Origin: Rhodoferax sp.
GTDB taxonomy: Bacteria; Pseudomonadota; Gammaproteobacteria; Burkholderiales; Burkholderiaceae_C
Length of the DNA: 18,149 nucleotides
Direction: 5' to 3'
Assembly: GCA_028711355.1 (NCBI GenBank)
Contig: JAQTSL010000032.1
Coordinates: 1-18,149 of the forward strand
Below the pieces are notes generated by a model. That model searched no databases and was not told where the DNA came from. It saw nothing but the letters and a program-made list of their open reading frames with translations. Both the position numbers and the translations under genes were made by a program. This document shows, in pieces, positions 6,618 through 13,784 of this stretch (position 1 is its first letter; the number at the start of each line of letters is the position of its first letter).

Positions 6618-7295
6618 TCACTTTGTTGCAAGTGCCTGTATTGCCTTTACCAACTCATCAGCATTCGTTGCCGGGTTGATGCTACCCGTGGCTGCCCCGT
6701 GCCTGCGCAGGCGCTCTGCGTGGGTGAGCGCATCGGCCATCCTGTCCTTCAACTGGCTATAAATCCCTTTTTTCCCTTTGCCGTACTTCGCAAACCCAGG
6801 CTTGGTTTTCAGGGCAGAAACCACTTGGTCGCCCACTGATTTTTTGCCAGCTGCGTGAAACGGCTGATCGGAATACCCAAAGTGCAGCAGTAACCATACT
6901 TCAAAGCAGGGGGTTGACGTTATGGCCACAAAGGGCTGCCCCGCAGCATTCAAATCCCGGGTGCGCTGCACCGCTGCGTCGAAGGTAGTGTGCCGATCAC
7001 GGTCAAACACACAGTACACCGTGTCAAAAGCATCGCCAGCCACAGCATCTTCTTCGTAAAGCGCCACAGCATGTGCCACCACACGATCTGGTGAAACGCC
7101 TTCATTGGGAGCAATACGAACCACCTGCGGACGAATGCCCAAATCATCCAGCAACTCGCGCAGGTAATAAGGCTCTGTCTTCGTCCCTTCGCAGACGATG
7201 AGGTAGCGCTTGTTCCGCGCACGTTCACGTTTCTGCCGTTGCAACTGCGCGCCAGCACGCGCCTTGCGCTTGTGAAACAGATCCTCAGACCCCAT
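6618..7295 (-). CDS. RloB-like (AbiLii-type) putative defence protein
   Basis: This 225-residue protein matches the RloB family. A basic N-terminus (8-30) precedes IVCEGTKTEPYYL (33-45), whose Glu36 resembles a TOPRIM-like acidic residue. Further family-like motifs are VFDRDRH (96-102), STPCFEVWLLLHF (127-139) and a C-terminal NPATNADELV (207-216). RloB proteins pair with an AAA ATPase in restriction-linked RloAB loci and in lactococcal AbiL abortive-infection systems; a nuclease role is proposed from the fold. Here the start overlaps the end of the ATPase gene by 11 bp, so the two are translationally coupled. Family assignment is strong; the anti-phage role is inferred. Confidence 0.85.
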   Translation of the reverse strand: MGSEDLFHKRKARAGAQLQRQKRERARNKRYLIVCEGTKTEPYYLRELLDDLGIRPQVVRIAPNEGVSPDRVVAHAVALYEEDAVAGDAFDTVYCVFDRDRHTTFDAAVQRTRDLNAAGQPFVAITSTPCFEVWLLLHFGYSDQPFHAAGKKSVGDQVVSALKTKPGFAKYGKGKKGIYSQLKDRMADALTHAERLRRHGAATGSINPATNADELVKAIQALATK

Positions 7296-8571
7296 AGAAG
7301 TCCAAGTCCTTCAAGAAGGGAATGCCGCCGTAGCGACCATTCAAGTAGCCCCGCTCGATAGCTTCGTTATCGCGTGGGCTGAAGTCAGACAAAGGATACA
7401 AGCGGGTGGCGCTCTTGTCGTCTTTCTCCATGAACCAAACCTGGTCGCGGCGCAACAGTTTCTGGCTGAGCAGCGTGGTGTCGTGCGTCGTAAAAATGAG
7501 CTGCGCCTTGGTGCCTTCATGATGCAGGCGCTTGACCAAGTGATGCACCAGCAAAGGATGCAGGCTGGTGTCCAGTTCATCCACCACCAGCACCCGTTCG
7601 TTTTCAATCACATCCAGCCATGGCCCGGCGAAGGCGAACAAGGCGAGGGTTCCGTCAGACTCCTCGGATTCGTCGAACTCCACGGTTTCTGCCGTGTTGA
7701 TATCTTTGTGAAAGAAACGTGGCTCCACCAATTTCCGCCCGGCCATATCTTTCAAGAACTCATCCCGGATGGCTGCAGGCACGCCCTTGGGCAACGACTC
7801 TGCTGAAAACACCGATTCTTTCAGTCGAATATCAGCGATGGACAGGTCAGCCGAATTCATGAACGCAACGACCCGCTGGCGATCAGCGTCTTTGCCGCAG
7901 CGCTGCAAGGTGTAGCCTGGGCTGAAACCACGCACAGAGTCAACCACCTTCAAACGCAACTTAAACCAGTCAAAGGCAGGTTTGAGTTGTTCGTTGTTCA
8001 GTTGGATCGCCGTGGAAAAGAACAAGGCATTCGGGCGGGTTTGCTCCTTCCAAAGTCCGCGACGTGTCTTTCCCCCCAAGAACGAAGTGCTGAATTTGTA
8101 GACATCTTTCGCCGCTTCGGCATCAAACACCCGGTGGAACCACTTTTGTGCGCGGCCCAGCGGATAGGCAATGAGCCACTCTTCGGTAAAGCGCTCGCGG
8201 TTACAGCAAAAGCCGTACTCGTAGCGAACGCCTTGCTCCACAAAGGTCACTTCAAATTCACTGTCCGCCGCACGTGACGCTGTAGTCAGCTTGAACGGCA
8301 CCACATCAATGGCGTCGCCCGCCTGACTTTCCTTTTGAGAGTTGAGCACCTGGTTTTCAACAAACCGCAGCGCCTGAATCAGCGTGCTTTTGCCGGAGGC
8401 GTTGGGCCCGTACAGCACGGTGGAGCGCAGCAGGCGGGGCACACCATCATCCTGATCAGGGATGAATGTATTGAGCGATTCCAGCTCTTTGAAATAGCTG
8501 GATGCAGCCAAATTGAGCGTCTGGCGCTCCAGAATAGACCGGTAATTTGTGACAGAAAACTCAATAAGCAT
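7285..8571 (-). CDS. AAA/ABC-type ATPase, RloA/AbiLi-like partner of the RloB-like protein
   Basis: This 428-residue protein starts MLIEFSVTNYRSI, the usual opening of AAA15/AAA21 (SMC/OLD-like) ATPases. Walker A is GPNASGKS (55-62), a signature-like segment is ESDGTL (304-309), Walker B is VLVVDELD (327-334), and the switch histidine is His363 in FTTHDTTLL. The roughly 240-residue insert between Walker A and the signature is typical of these defence ATPases. There is no fused TOPRIM domain as in OLD; the TOPRIM-like partner is the adjacent RloB-like gene. AGGA lies before the ATG. The pair forms a self-contained two-gene operon that likely senses phage attack and activates the partner. Function is inferred from family and pairing. 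Confidence 0.87.
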   Translation of the reverse strand: MLIEFSVTNYRSILERQTLNLAASSYFKELESLNTFIPDQDDGVPRLLRSTVLYGPNASGKSTLIQALRFVENQVLNSQKESQAGDAIDVVPFKLTTASRAADSEFEVTFVEQGVRYEYGFCCNRERFTEEWLIAYPLGRAQKWFHRVFDAEAAKDVYKFSTSFLGGKTRRGLWKEQTRPNALFFSTAIQLNNEQLKPAFDWFKLRLKVVDSVRGFSPGYTLQRCGKDADRQRVVAFMNSADLSIADIRLKESVFSAESLPKGVPAAIRDEFLKDMAGRKLVEPRFFHKDINTAETVEFDESEESDGTLALFAFAGPWLDVIENERVLVVDELDTSLHPLLVHHLVKRLHHEGTKAQLIFTTHDTTLLSQKLLRRDQVWFMEKDDKSATRLYPLSDFSPRDNEAIERGYLNGRYGGIPFLKDLDFYGV

Positions 8572-8597
8572 GGCGCAATCCTACATCAAAACGAAAC

Positions 8598-8618
8598 TTT
8601 TGCGTAAAAACCGCAAAA
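8598..8618 (-). promoter_or_regulatory. inverted repeat in the leader of the RloA/RloB pair
   Basis: TTTTGCG (8598-8604) and CGCAAAA (8612-8618) are perfect 7-bp arms around a 7-nt AT-rich loop. The repeat lies 27-47 bp before the ATPase start codon, where an operator overlapping the promoter would sit. No regulator gene lies beside it. Confidence 0.4.
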
Positions 8619-8714
8619 AAGCTTGTTTATTTCGATTTGTGGTGACCGGCTGGCCGCCCGCTGCTGCAGGGTGGCGAACAGGCCGTCGAGCTAGACTTAG
8701 GCGTTGCGGTGGGT

Positions 8715-8750
8715 GGCTTTGAGGGCTTTGAGGGCTTCGATGGCTTGGTT
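8715..8750. repeat. short tandem repeat, 9-bp unit, four copies
   Basis: Unit GGCTTTGAG occurs at 8715-8723 and 8724-8732. Degenerate units GGCTTCGAT (8733-8741) and GGCTTGGTT (8742-8750) follow. On the minus strand it reads as repeated Ala-Leu-Lys or Lys-Pro-Ser codons in unconvincing frames. It lies in the gene-free stretch 8572-9160. Confidence 0.6.
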
Positions 8751-8763
8751 GCAAGTGACGAAT

Positions 8764-8786
8764 GCAAGGCCGGGGTCAGGTCTTGC
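8764..8786. repeat. REP-like hairpin sequence
   Basis: GCAAGGCC (8764-8771) pairs with GGTCTTGC (8779-8786) with one G-T wobble around GGGGTCA. The GGGGTCAGGTCTTGC core resembles dispersed repeats often seen between genes of betaproteobacteria. I know this from memory only. No second copy is in this window. Confidence 0.35.
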
Positions 8787-9046
8787 TTGCCCAACCTTTC
8801 GACTTTCGAAGCTGCTGTGGCGTGCAGGTTCAACGTCAGCTATGAGCACGTTGCTTAATGCCACGAATGACTTCTGATCGGCGCTGTACTGGACCACGAG
8901 AAACCAGACTGTCGTGTACGCCTGCTTCCAGCCTCTATGAGTCGTCCACAACCAAAAACCCAATGACTCCTGACGCTGTACACCAGTCTCAGAGTTTGCA
9001 TCCCAAATAAGCTGGTCTTTTGCAACTTCAAAAACCGTTGAGGCGT

Positions 9047-9115
9047 GGTGATTGGGTCATGTGACCGGGCTTTGGGGCATGCGCATGGCCCAGTCGCCAT
9101 GCCGTGCGTTGAGGC
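9047..9115. mobile_element. shortened, inverted copy of the 6148-6305 element
   Basis: Bases 9047-9077 are a perfect 31-bp reverse-complement match to 6275-6305. Bases 9093-9112 match 6170-6189 reverse-complemented over 20 bp. Between them 9078-9092 partly matches, but the inner CGCGCG stem and loop are missing, and the far TIR end is lost. The copy therefore looks internally deleted and one-end truncated. The rest of 8619-9160 has no gene I can support. Confidence 0.7.
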
Positions 9116-9160
9116 AACCGCTATTTATGATGTGGCTTCAATTTCTGGAGGGCACGCAAC

Positions 9161-9472
9161 ATGGCGACATCTCAAAGCACGATGGATTTTTTGCTGGACC
9201 AGCTCAGTGGCTGCGGCCCTGTCACGGCCCGCAAGATGTTTGGCGAATACTGTTTGTATTTTGCGGGCAAGCCGATTGGTCTGTTGTGTGACAACCAACT
9301 CTTTTTGAAACCGACAACGGCCGCGCGAGCACTGATGCACGAGCCGCTCGATGGCATTCCGTACCCCAAAGCGCGACCCCATTTGCTCGTTTCGGCTGAT
9401 TTATGGGATGACCTGTTGGTGCCGACGCTGATTGGAGCCACCTGCCGGGTTTGCAGTGAGCCAGTTGGATGA
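9161..9472 (+). CDS. TfoX/Sxy N-terminal-domain protein
   Basis: This 103-residue protein consists of a single TfoX N-terminal domain. It opens with MDFLLDQLSG, then shows the hallmark 'ARKMFGEYCLYFAGKPIGLLCDNQLFLKP' (about residues 23-51), with 'PYPKARPHLL' further on. In Haemophilus and Vibrio, Sxy/TfoX proteins activate competence genes, but stand-alone N-terminal-domain versions are common and their role is mostly unknown. The family's C-terminal domain is absent. GGAGG (9147-9151) lies 9 bp before the ATG. It faces the converging gene remnants at 9541-10264 and forms no operon. Family assignment is good; a competence role is not claimed. Confidence 0.82.
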   Translation: MATSQSTMDFLLDQLSGCGPVTARKMFGEYCLYFAGKPIGLLCDNQLFLKPTTAARALMHEPLDGIPYPKARPHLLVSADLWDDLLVPTLIGATCRVCSEPVG

Positions 9473-9540
9473 CTCAGATCGTCAAGGCTGAGGCCGTTCA
9501 CCTGACTTTTTGGTGGCTCAAATGACGGTCGGCGCGTGGC

Positions 9541-10115
9541 TCAAATCGGAGCCGGCGCCGACAACACGGTGCTTGCACCATCGTTGCGCAGCGACACACC
9601 CGCCTTCAGCTTCGACCCAGCCACACTTTGCTGTTGGGTACCACTGCCGCTCCAGGCCGCACTGGCCCCGCCTTGGCTGAGCGTGGTTTTCCAGCCGTTC
9701 TCTGCCCCGGCTTCAGCGCCTGTGCCCATGGCGCTGCGCACGGCCAGGAACAAGCCCAGGCGCTCTTGGGTCGAGAAGTAGCGTCGCCGGTCAAAGTCGG
9801 CCGCCAGGTCAAACAGCAAACCTTCGCAGCGCTCGTGCGCAATGTTGTGCCGCTGCATCAACGCATAAGAGAGCGACAGGTCACGCACGCGCGAACCATA
9901 GTCGCCCAACCACTCGCCCCAGTAAGCGCCCGCAGCATCGCTGGCCTCGGGCTGCAAGCCATAGTTCAGCTTGAGGGCCTCGTCGATAGCCACTTTGGCG
10001 CGGGTTTCGTCGCCCATGAGTTGCAGTGCCACGCCCAGTTGCAACAGCGGCAAGGGGGATCGCGCACTGCCTCGGTGGCTCTCGTACAGGGTCCGCAGTG
10101 TGGCCAGCGGAGCCT
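9541..10115 (-). pseudogene. C-terminal fragment of a bacterial alpha-2-macroglobulin (YfhM-like)
   Basis: From about 10110 leftward the frame reads PLATLRTLYESHRG, then LLQLGVALQLMGDETRAKVA, GDYGSRVRDLSLSYALM and RRYFSTQERLGLFLAVRSA. These are landmarks of the late bait/helical part of bacterial alpha-2-macroglobulin, a periplasmic protease inhibitor of roughly 1,500-2,000 residues. Only about 190 residues remain. The N-terminal bulk is missing, and the C-terminus breaks off at LRNDGASTVLSAPAPI before the usual final domain. The upstream part of this frame belongs to a response regulator read out of frame. This is a decayed deletion remnant, not a functional gene. Confidence 0.7.
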
Positions 10116-10264
10116 TTTGGCGGCTCGGCCTCGAACTGGCGAATCGCCTCTTCGGCGCTGCTGCACCACACTGGCGTAAAGCCGTCGGTAGCCAGCACGT
10201 ACTGCAGGGTGTCGGCAATGCCGGATTCGTCTTCCACCAAAAGGATGCGGGGTTTGAGCGCCAT
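10116..10264 (-). pseudogene. N-terminal fragment of a CreB-like response regulator
   Basis: ATG (complement of 10262-10264) starts MALKPRILLVEDESGIADTL, followed by QYVLATDGFTPVWCSSAEEAIRQFEAEPP, the first half of a receiver domain. The acidic pair Glu11-Asp12 is present, but the phosphorylated Asp (about residue 55) and the DNA-binding domain are missing. 'VEDE.GIADTL.Y.L..(D/E)GF' resembles CreB. After residue 49 the sequence switches, in another frame, to the alpha-2-macroglobulin fragment. No partner kinase is nearby. Confidence 0.65.
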
Positions 10265-10364
10265 GGTCGCTATGGTAATGGTGTTGCGCCTGAGTCTGAA
10301 CTGCGCCCCATGGCGGGATGTGCTGACCCCGCTTGGCTGGAAACCGGTTGTCGGCTATATCACG

Positions 10365-10790
10365 TCACCCCCTGGCGTGACTGTGGGCCTTGTGCGCTTC
10401 CAGCGACTCGACCGGTGCCCCCTGCTTGACCCAGGCGGCGAAACCGCCATCGATGTGGGCGACATTGGTCATGCCCATGTCCTGCAGCGTTTTGGCCGCC
10501 AGGGCGCTGCGCCAGCCGGCGCCGCAAAACAAAATGAACTCTTTGGACTCATCACCGAACACCGGCTTGTAGTAGGGTGAGGCCGGATCAACCCAAAACT
10601 CAAGCATGCCGCGTGGCGCGTTGATGCAGCCCGGCAGGGTTCCCTCGCGCTCCAACTCGCGCACATCGCGAATGTCGACGATTTGCACGTCGGCATCGCC
10701 CAGACGTGCCTTGACCTCGTCGACCGAATAGGTGGTGACCTGGGCCATCGCCTCATCCACCAATGCCCGAAAACCTTTACTGATTGCCAT
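10365..10790 (-). CDS. rhodanese-domain protein (single-domain sulfurtransferase family)
   Basis: The preferred start is the ATG at 10790, giving 141 residues, because AAGGAG lies 8 nt upstream; a longer frame to 10820 begins without a good site. Rhodanese landmarks are VDIRDVRELEREGTLPGCINAPRG (about 38-61), the active-site loop CGAGWRS (89-95) with catalytic Cys89, and HIDGGFAAW (112-120). Such proteins move sulfane sulfur, but the acceptor is unknown. An insert 'MLEFWVDPASPYYKP' (62-76) is common in one rhodanese subgroup. It lies 37 bp after trkH in the same direction, so is probably co-transcribed; a functional link to potassium uptake is not evident. A short GTCAC/GTGAC hairpin overlaps its stop codon. 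Confidence 0.88.
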   Translation of the reverse strand: MAISKGFRALVDEAMAQVTTYSVDEVKARLGDADVQIVDIRDVRELEREGTLPGCINAPRGMLEFWVDPASPYYKPVFGDESKEFILFCGAGWRSALAAKTLQDMGMTNVAHIDGGFAAWVKQGAPVESLEAHKAHSHARG

Positions 10791-10827
10791 CGTTGTCTCC
10801 TTGAAATAAAACCCGCACAAACCCGTG

Positions 10828-12321
10828 CTATTTTCGCCAGAACTCGGGCCGGAAAAGCACCATGAAAGAGAGCATCTCCAGTCGCCCGAGCAGCATCGCC
10901 AAAGTGCAAACCCACAACTGAAACGTACTCAGGCTGGCGTAGTTGCCCGCCGGGCCAACCGGCCCGAGACCGGGGCCCATGTTGTTGACACTCGCCAATA
11001 TCGCACTAAACGCCACATCAAACGGCATGTCGGACAACAATAACGCAAACGTCAGGCCCAGCACCGTCGTACCGTACACCAGCATGAATGCCAAGACCGC
11101 AAAAATCGTCCCGTTGCTGATCACGTTGCCACCGATGGACACCGGATTGACCGCATGTGGATGAATAATGCGCGACATCTCACGCCGCGCTTGCTTGATC
11201 AGGATCAGCACCCTGATCATTTTGATGCCGGCGCCCGTGGAGCCGGCGCTGGTCGCCATGCCAGAGAGCATGATCATGAAGATCGGTGCAAATACCGGCC
11301 ACAGCGAGTAATCCGTGGTCGAGTAGCCGGTAGTGGACCCAATCGAAATGACATTGAACAAGGCCGTGCGCAGGGTCTCCATGACGCCATGACTCATCCC
11401 CTTGGCCCACAGCAAGCCAGCAATAAAAACGCTGCCGCCGAGTAGCAGCAGCATGCTGCCACGCCACTCGGGATCGCGAAAAATGGGCTTCCAGGAACGC
11501 CGGTGCAGGCTGACAAAGTAAAGTGCAAAGTTGCCACTGGCCAGCAACATAAACACAATGGCGATCCACTCCAGCGCGGGCGACTGGAAGTAGCCAAAAC
11601 TGGCGTCGTGGGACGAGAGCCCCCCCAAACTCAAGGTGGAAAACATGTGCATCCAGGCGTCCAGCGCCGCCATCCCGCCATACCAGTAAGCCAGCACGCA
11701 GGCCAGGGAAATGGCGCAGTACACGGTCCACAAACCTTTGGCGGTCTCCTTGATGCGTGGTGTCAGCTTGGTGTCTTTCATGGGGCCGGCGGTCTCGGCC
11801 CGGAACAACTGGCTTCCCCCAACGCCCAGCATCGGCAGAATCGCCACCGCCAGCACCAAAATCCCCATGCCACCGAGCCACTGCAAAAAGCAGCGCCACA
11901 GGTTGATGGAAGCGGGCAGCGCGTCAAGCCCCGTCAGCACAGTCGAGCCAGTGGTCGTCAATGCCGACATGGCTTCAAAATAGGCCCCGGTAAACGACAT
12001 CGGGGTCGGAGTTGCGGCAAAAAACAACAGCAGGGGGCCACTGGCCGCCAACGGCAACAGTACCCAGCACAAAGACACCAGCAAGATGCCGTCTCGCACC
12101 TGCAATTCGGGCATCGGGCTGCGCAAAGGGCCCAGCAAGCGCAACAACAAACCGACCACGAACGTTGCCACCACCGCGGGCCAGAACGCGCCCTCGGCAC
12201 CGTCAACCAGGCTGCGCGATACCGCCAGAGGTACCAGCATGGTCAGCGAAAAGACCATCAGAATGGCGCCAAACACCGGCACCACCCGCAAACTACTGCT
12301 TAAACGGTGGTGTCTCTTCAT
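10828..12321 (-). CDS. trkH: Trk potassium uptake system membrane subunit TrkH
   Basis: This 497-residue inner-membrane K+ channel subunit has four pseudo-repeated pore loops. Their selectivity-filter segments read TTTGST (122-127), SLGG (231-234), SIGSTTGY (326-333) and NNMGPG (446-451). About ten hydrophobic helices are visible, the first near 15-35. The loop after the third filter carries TSAGSTGAGIK (357-367), matching the gating-loop region of TrkH. Length fits the E. coli protein (about 483). The start codon overlaps the trkA stop by 4 bp (ATGA), so the two are translationally coupled and assemble into the TrkAH complex at the membrane. Confidence 0.95.
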   Translation of the reverse strand: MKRHHRLSSSLRVVPVFGAILMVFSLTMLVPLAVSRSLVDGAEGAFWPAVVATFVVGLLLRLLGPLRSPMPELQVRDGILLVSLCWVLLPLAASGPLLLFFAATPTPMSFTGAYFEAMSALTTTGSTVLTGLDALPASINLWRCFLQWLGGMGILVLAVAILPMLGVGGSQLFRAETAGPMKDTKLTPRIKETAKGLWTVYCAISLACVLAYWYGGMAALDAWMHMFSTLSLGGLSSHDASFGYFQSPALEWIAIVFMLLASGNFALYFVSLHRRSWKPIFRDPEWRGSMLLLLGGSVFIAGLLWAKGMSHGVMETLRTALFNVISIGSTTGYSTTDYSLWPVFAPIFMIMLSGMATSAGSTGAGIKMIRVLILIKQARREMSRIIHPHAVNPVSIGGNVISNGTIFAVLAFMLVYGTTVLGLTFALLLSDMPFDVAFSAILASVNNMGPGLGPVGPAGNYASLSTFQLWVCTLAMLLGRLEMLSFMVLFRPEFWRK

Positions 12322-13706
12322 AAAAATGTCGCACTCACCTGAAACAGACGCTCAACATCGCGCACCGTGCGTTTGTTGGGAATAAAGACAATGATGTGAT
12401 CGTCGCTTTCGATGACCGTGTCGCTATGCGGCATCAAGACCTGGCAGGTGGCGTCCTGGCCACGCACAATCGCGCCGATGCGGGCACCGGCAGGCAACTT
12501 GATTTGCGAAATACGCCGCCCCACCAGGCGCGACGTTTTACTGTCTCCGCGGGCAATACCTTCCAGCGCTTCAGCGGCCCCGCCACGCAAACTGTGCACC
12601 GCCGCCACGTCGCCGCGGCGCAAATGGGCCAGCAATTCACCGAGCACCGCCTGTGACGGTGAAATGGCAATGTCAATCGCGCTGCCTTCCATCATCTCGG
12701 CGTAGGCACGCCGGTTGATCAGCGAAACCACCCGCGAGGCGCCCAGGCGTTTGGCCAGCATGGCCGACATGATGTTGTCCTCATCGTCATTGGTCAGCGC
12801 CAGGAACAGGTCCATGTCGCCGACATTTTCTTGCTGCAACAGGTCGGCGTCCGCCGCATCACCACACAACACCAGCATCTTGCTGGGCAGTTGCGAGGCC
12901 AGGTATTCGCAACGTTGGCGATCGGTCTCGATGATTTTCACGTCACATCGCCCCACCAGACTGCGCGCCAATCGCAGCCCGACGCGGCCACCGCCGGCGA
13001 TCATGACGCGCCGCGTTGGGCTGACCACGTTGTGGATGGCAGCCAGGACCTGGCTGATCTTCTCACGACCGGCAAGCACGAATATCTCGTCGCCCAGCAG
13101 CACGCGCAGGCCTGCCTCGACGATGAGTTCGACACCCTGGCGGTAAATGGCAACCACCCGCATCGGCACTTCAGGAAACAATTCTCCAAATTCACCAATG
13201 GTGTGGTTGACCAGCGCGCTGCCGGCGCCGACGCGGGTGGCAATCAAATAAGCGCGTTTTTGCGAAAACTCCAGCACTTGCAGCGCTTCCGGGTAATCAA
13301 TGATCTTCTGGATGTACCGCGTCACCGACTCTTCAGGACAAATCACGTGATCAACCGCAAAGCCATCCCGGTCCAGAAGGGTATCTCCCTCTGCAAACTC
13401 CGGCGAACGCAGTCTGGCCACGGTCAACGGGATGCGAAATACCGAATAAGCCACCTTGCAAGCGACCAGATTGGTCTCATCGGCAGCGGAGCATGCAATC
13501 AGCATGTCGGCATCTTCGGCGCCAGCCTGGCGCAGCACCGAGGGCTGAATGCCGTTGCCAGTGACACCGCGCAAATCCAGACGTGTCTCCAGCACCCGCA
13601 AACGCGCCGGATCAGTGTCGATGACGGTGATGTCGTTTTGCTCTGACACCAGACTCTCAGCCACGCTCTCACCAACCCGGCCGGCGCCCAAAATCAAAAT
13701 TCGCAT
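12318..13706 (-). CDS. trkA: Trk system potassium uptake regulatory protein TrkA
   Basis: This cytosolic NAD(H)/ATP-binding ring protein gates TrkH. It is a tandem of two RCK units: Rossmann motif GAGRVG near residue 7 (MRILILGAGRVGESVAESL) and a second GGGRVG near 238 (RRVMIAGGGRVGLRLARSL). Each is followed by a TrkA-C domain, near 140-220 and 375-450. It has 462 residues from the ATG at 13706, close to E. coli TrkA (458). I prefer this ATG over a TTG two codons earlier because AGGG lies 7 nt before it. It is the first gene of trkA-trkH-rhodanese, with a TATGAT -10 box just upstream. Confidence 0.95.
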   Translation of the reverse strand: MRILILGAGRVGESVAESLVSEQNDITVIDTDPARLRVLETRLDLRGVTGNGIQPSVLRQAGAEDADMLIACSAADETNLVACKVAYSVFRIPLTVARLRSPEFAEGDTLLDRDGFAVDHVICPEESVTRYIQKIIDYPEALQVLEFSQKRAYLIATRVGAGSALVNHTIGEFGELFPEVPMRVVAIYRQGVELIVEAGLRVLLGDEIFVLAGREKISQVLAAIHNVVSPTRRVMIAGGGRVGLRLARSLVGRCDVKIIETDRQRCEYLASQLPSKMLVLCGDAADADLLQQENVGDMDLFLALTNDDEDNIMSAMLAKRLGASRVVSLINRRAYAEMMEGSAIDIAISPSQAVLGELLAHLRRGDVAAVHSLRGGAAEALEGIARGDSKTSRLVGRRISQIKLPAGARIGAIVRGQDATCQVLMPHSDTVIESDDHIIVFIPNKRTVRDVERLFQVSATFL

Positions 13707-13728
13707 GCTCAAACCCTGTAAAAATCAG

Positions 13729-13734
13729 ATCATA
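13729..13734 (-). promoter_or_regulatory. candidate -10 box of the trkA operon
   Basis: TATGAT on the minus strand (complement of ATCATA 13729-13734) ends 22 nt before the trkA ATG, leaving room for a start site and a short leader. No good -35 box is visible, so an activator may be needed or the call may be wrong. Confidence 0.4.
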
Positions 13735-13753
13735 GCGGCGCCACTGGCCAAAC

Positions 13754-13784
13754 CGCCTGACCCGCATCCTGTGCCCGTCAGGCG
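13754..13784 (-). terminator. hairpin at the end of the metallo-beta-lactamase-fold gene
   Basis: CGCCTGAC and GTCAGGCG (13754-13761, 13777-13784) are perfect 8-bp arms around a 15-nt loop. One arm includes the stop codon of the upstream gene. Only GTTTGG follows, so it is a weak intrinsic terminator at best. It separates the hydrolase from trkA. Confidence 0.4.

Noticed and set aside
8715..8750. CRISPR-like repetition
   Set aside because: Units of 9 bp directly abut with no spacers; it is a simple tandem repeat. No CRISPR array or cas gene occurs in the window.
8697..8963. 88-codon minus-strand frame in the gap before the TfoX-domain gene
   Set aside because: Its C-terminal part is just the 9-bp tandem repeat and the REP-like hairpin translated; no ribosome site or family resemblance.
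11503..12303. 266-codon frame on the + strand across trkH
   Set aside because: Antisense to a certain trkH; the translation is Gln/His/Arg-rich with no family features.
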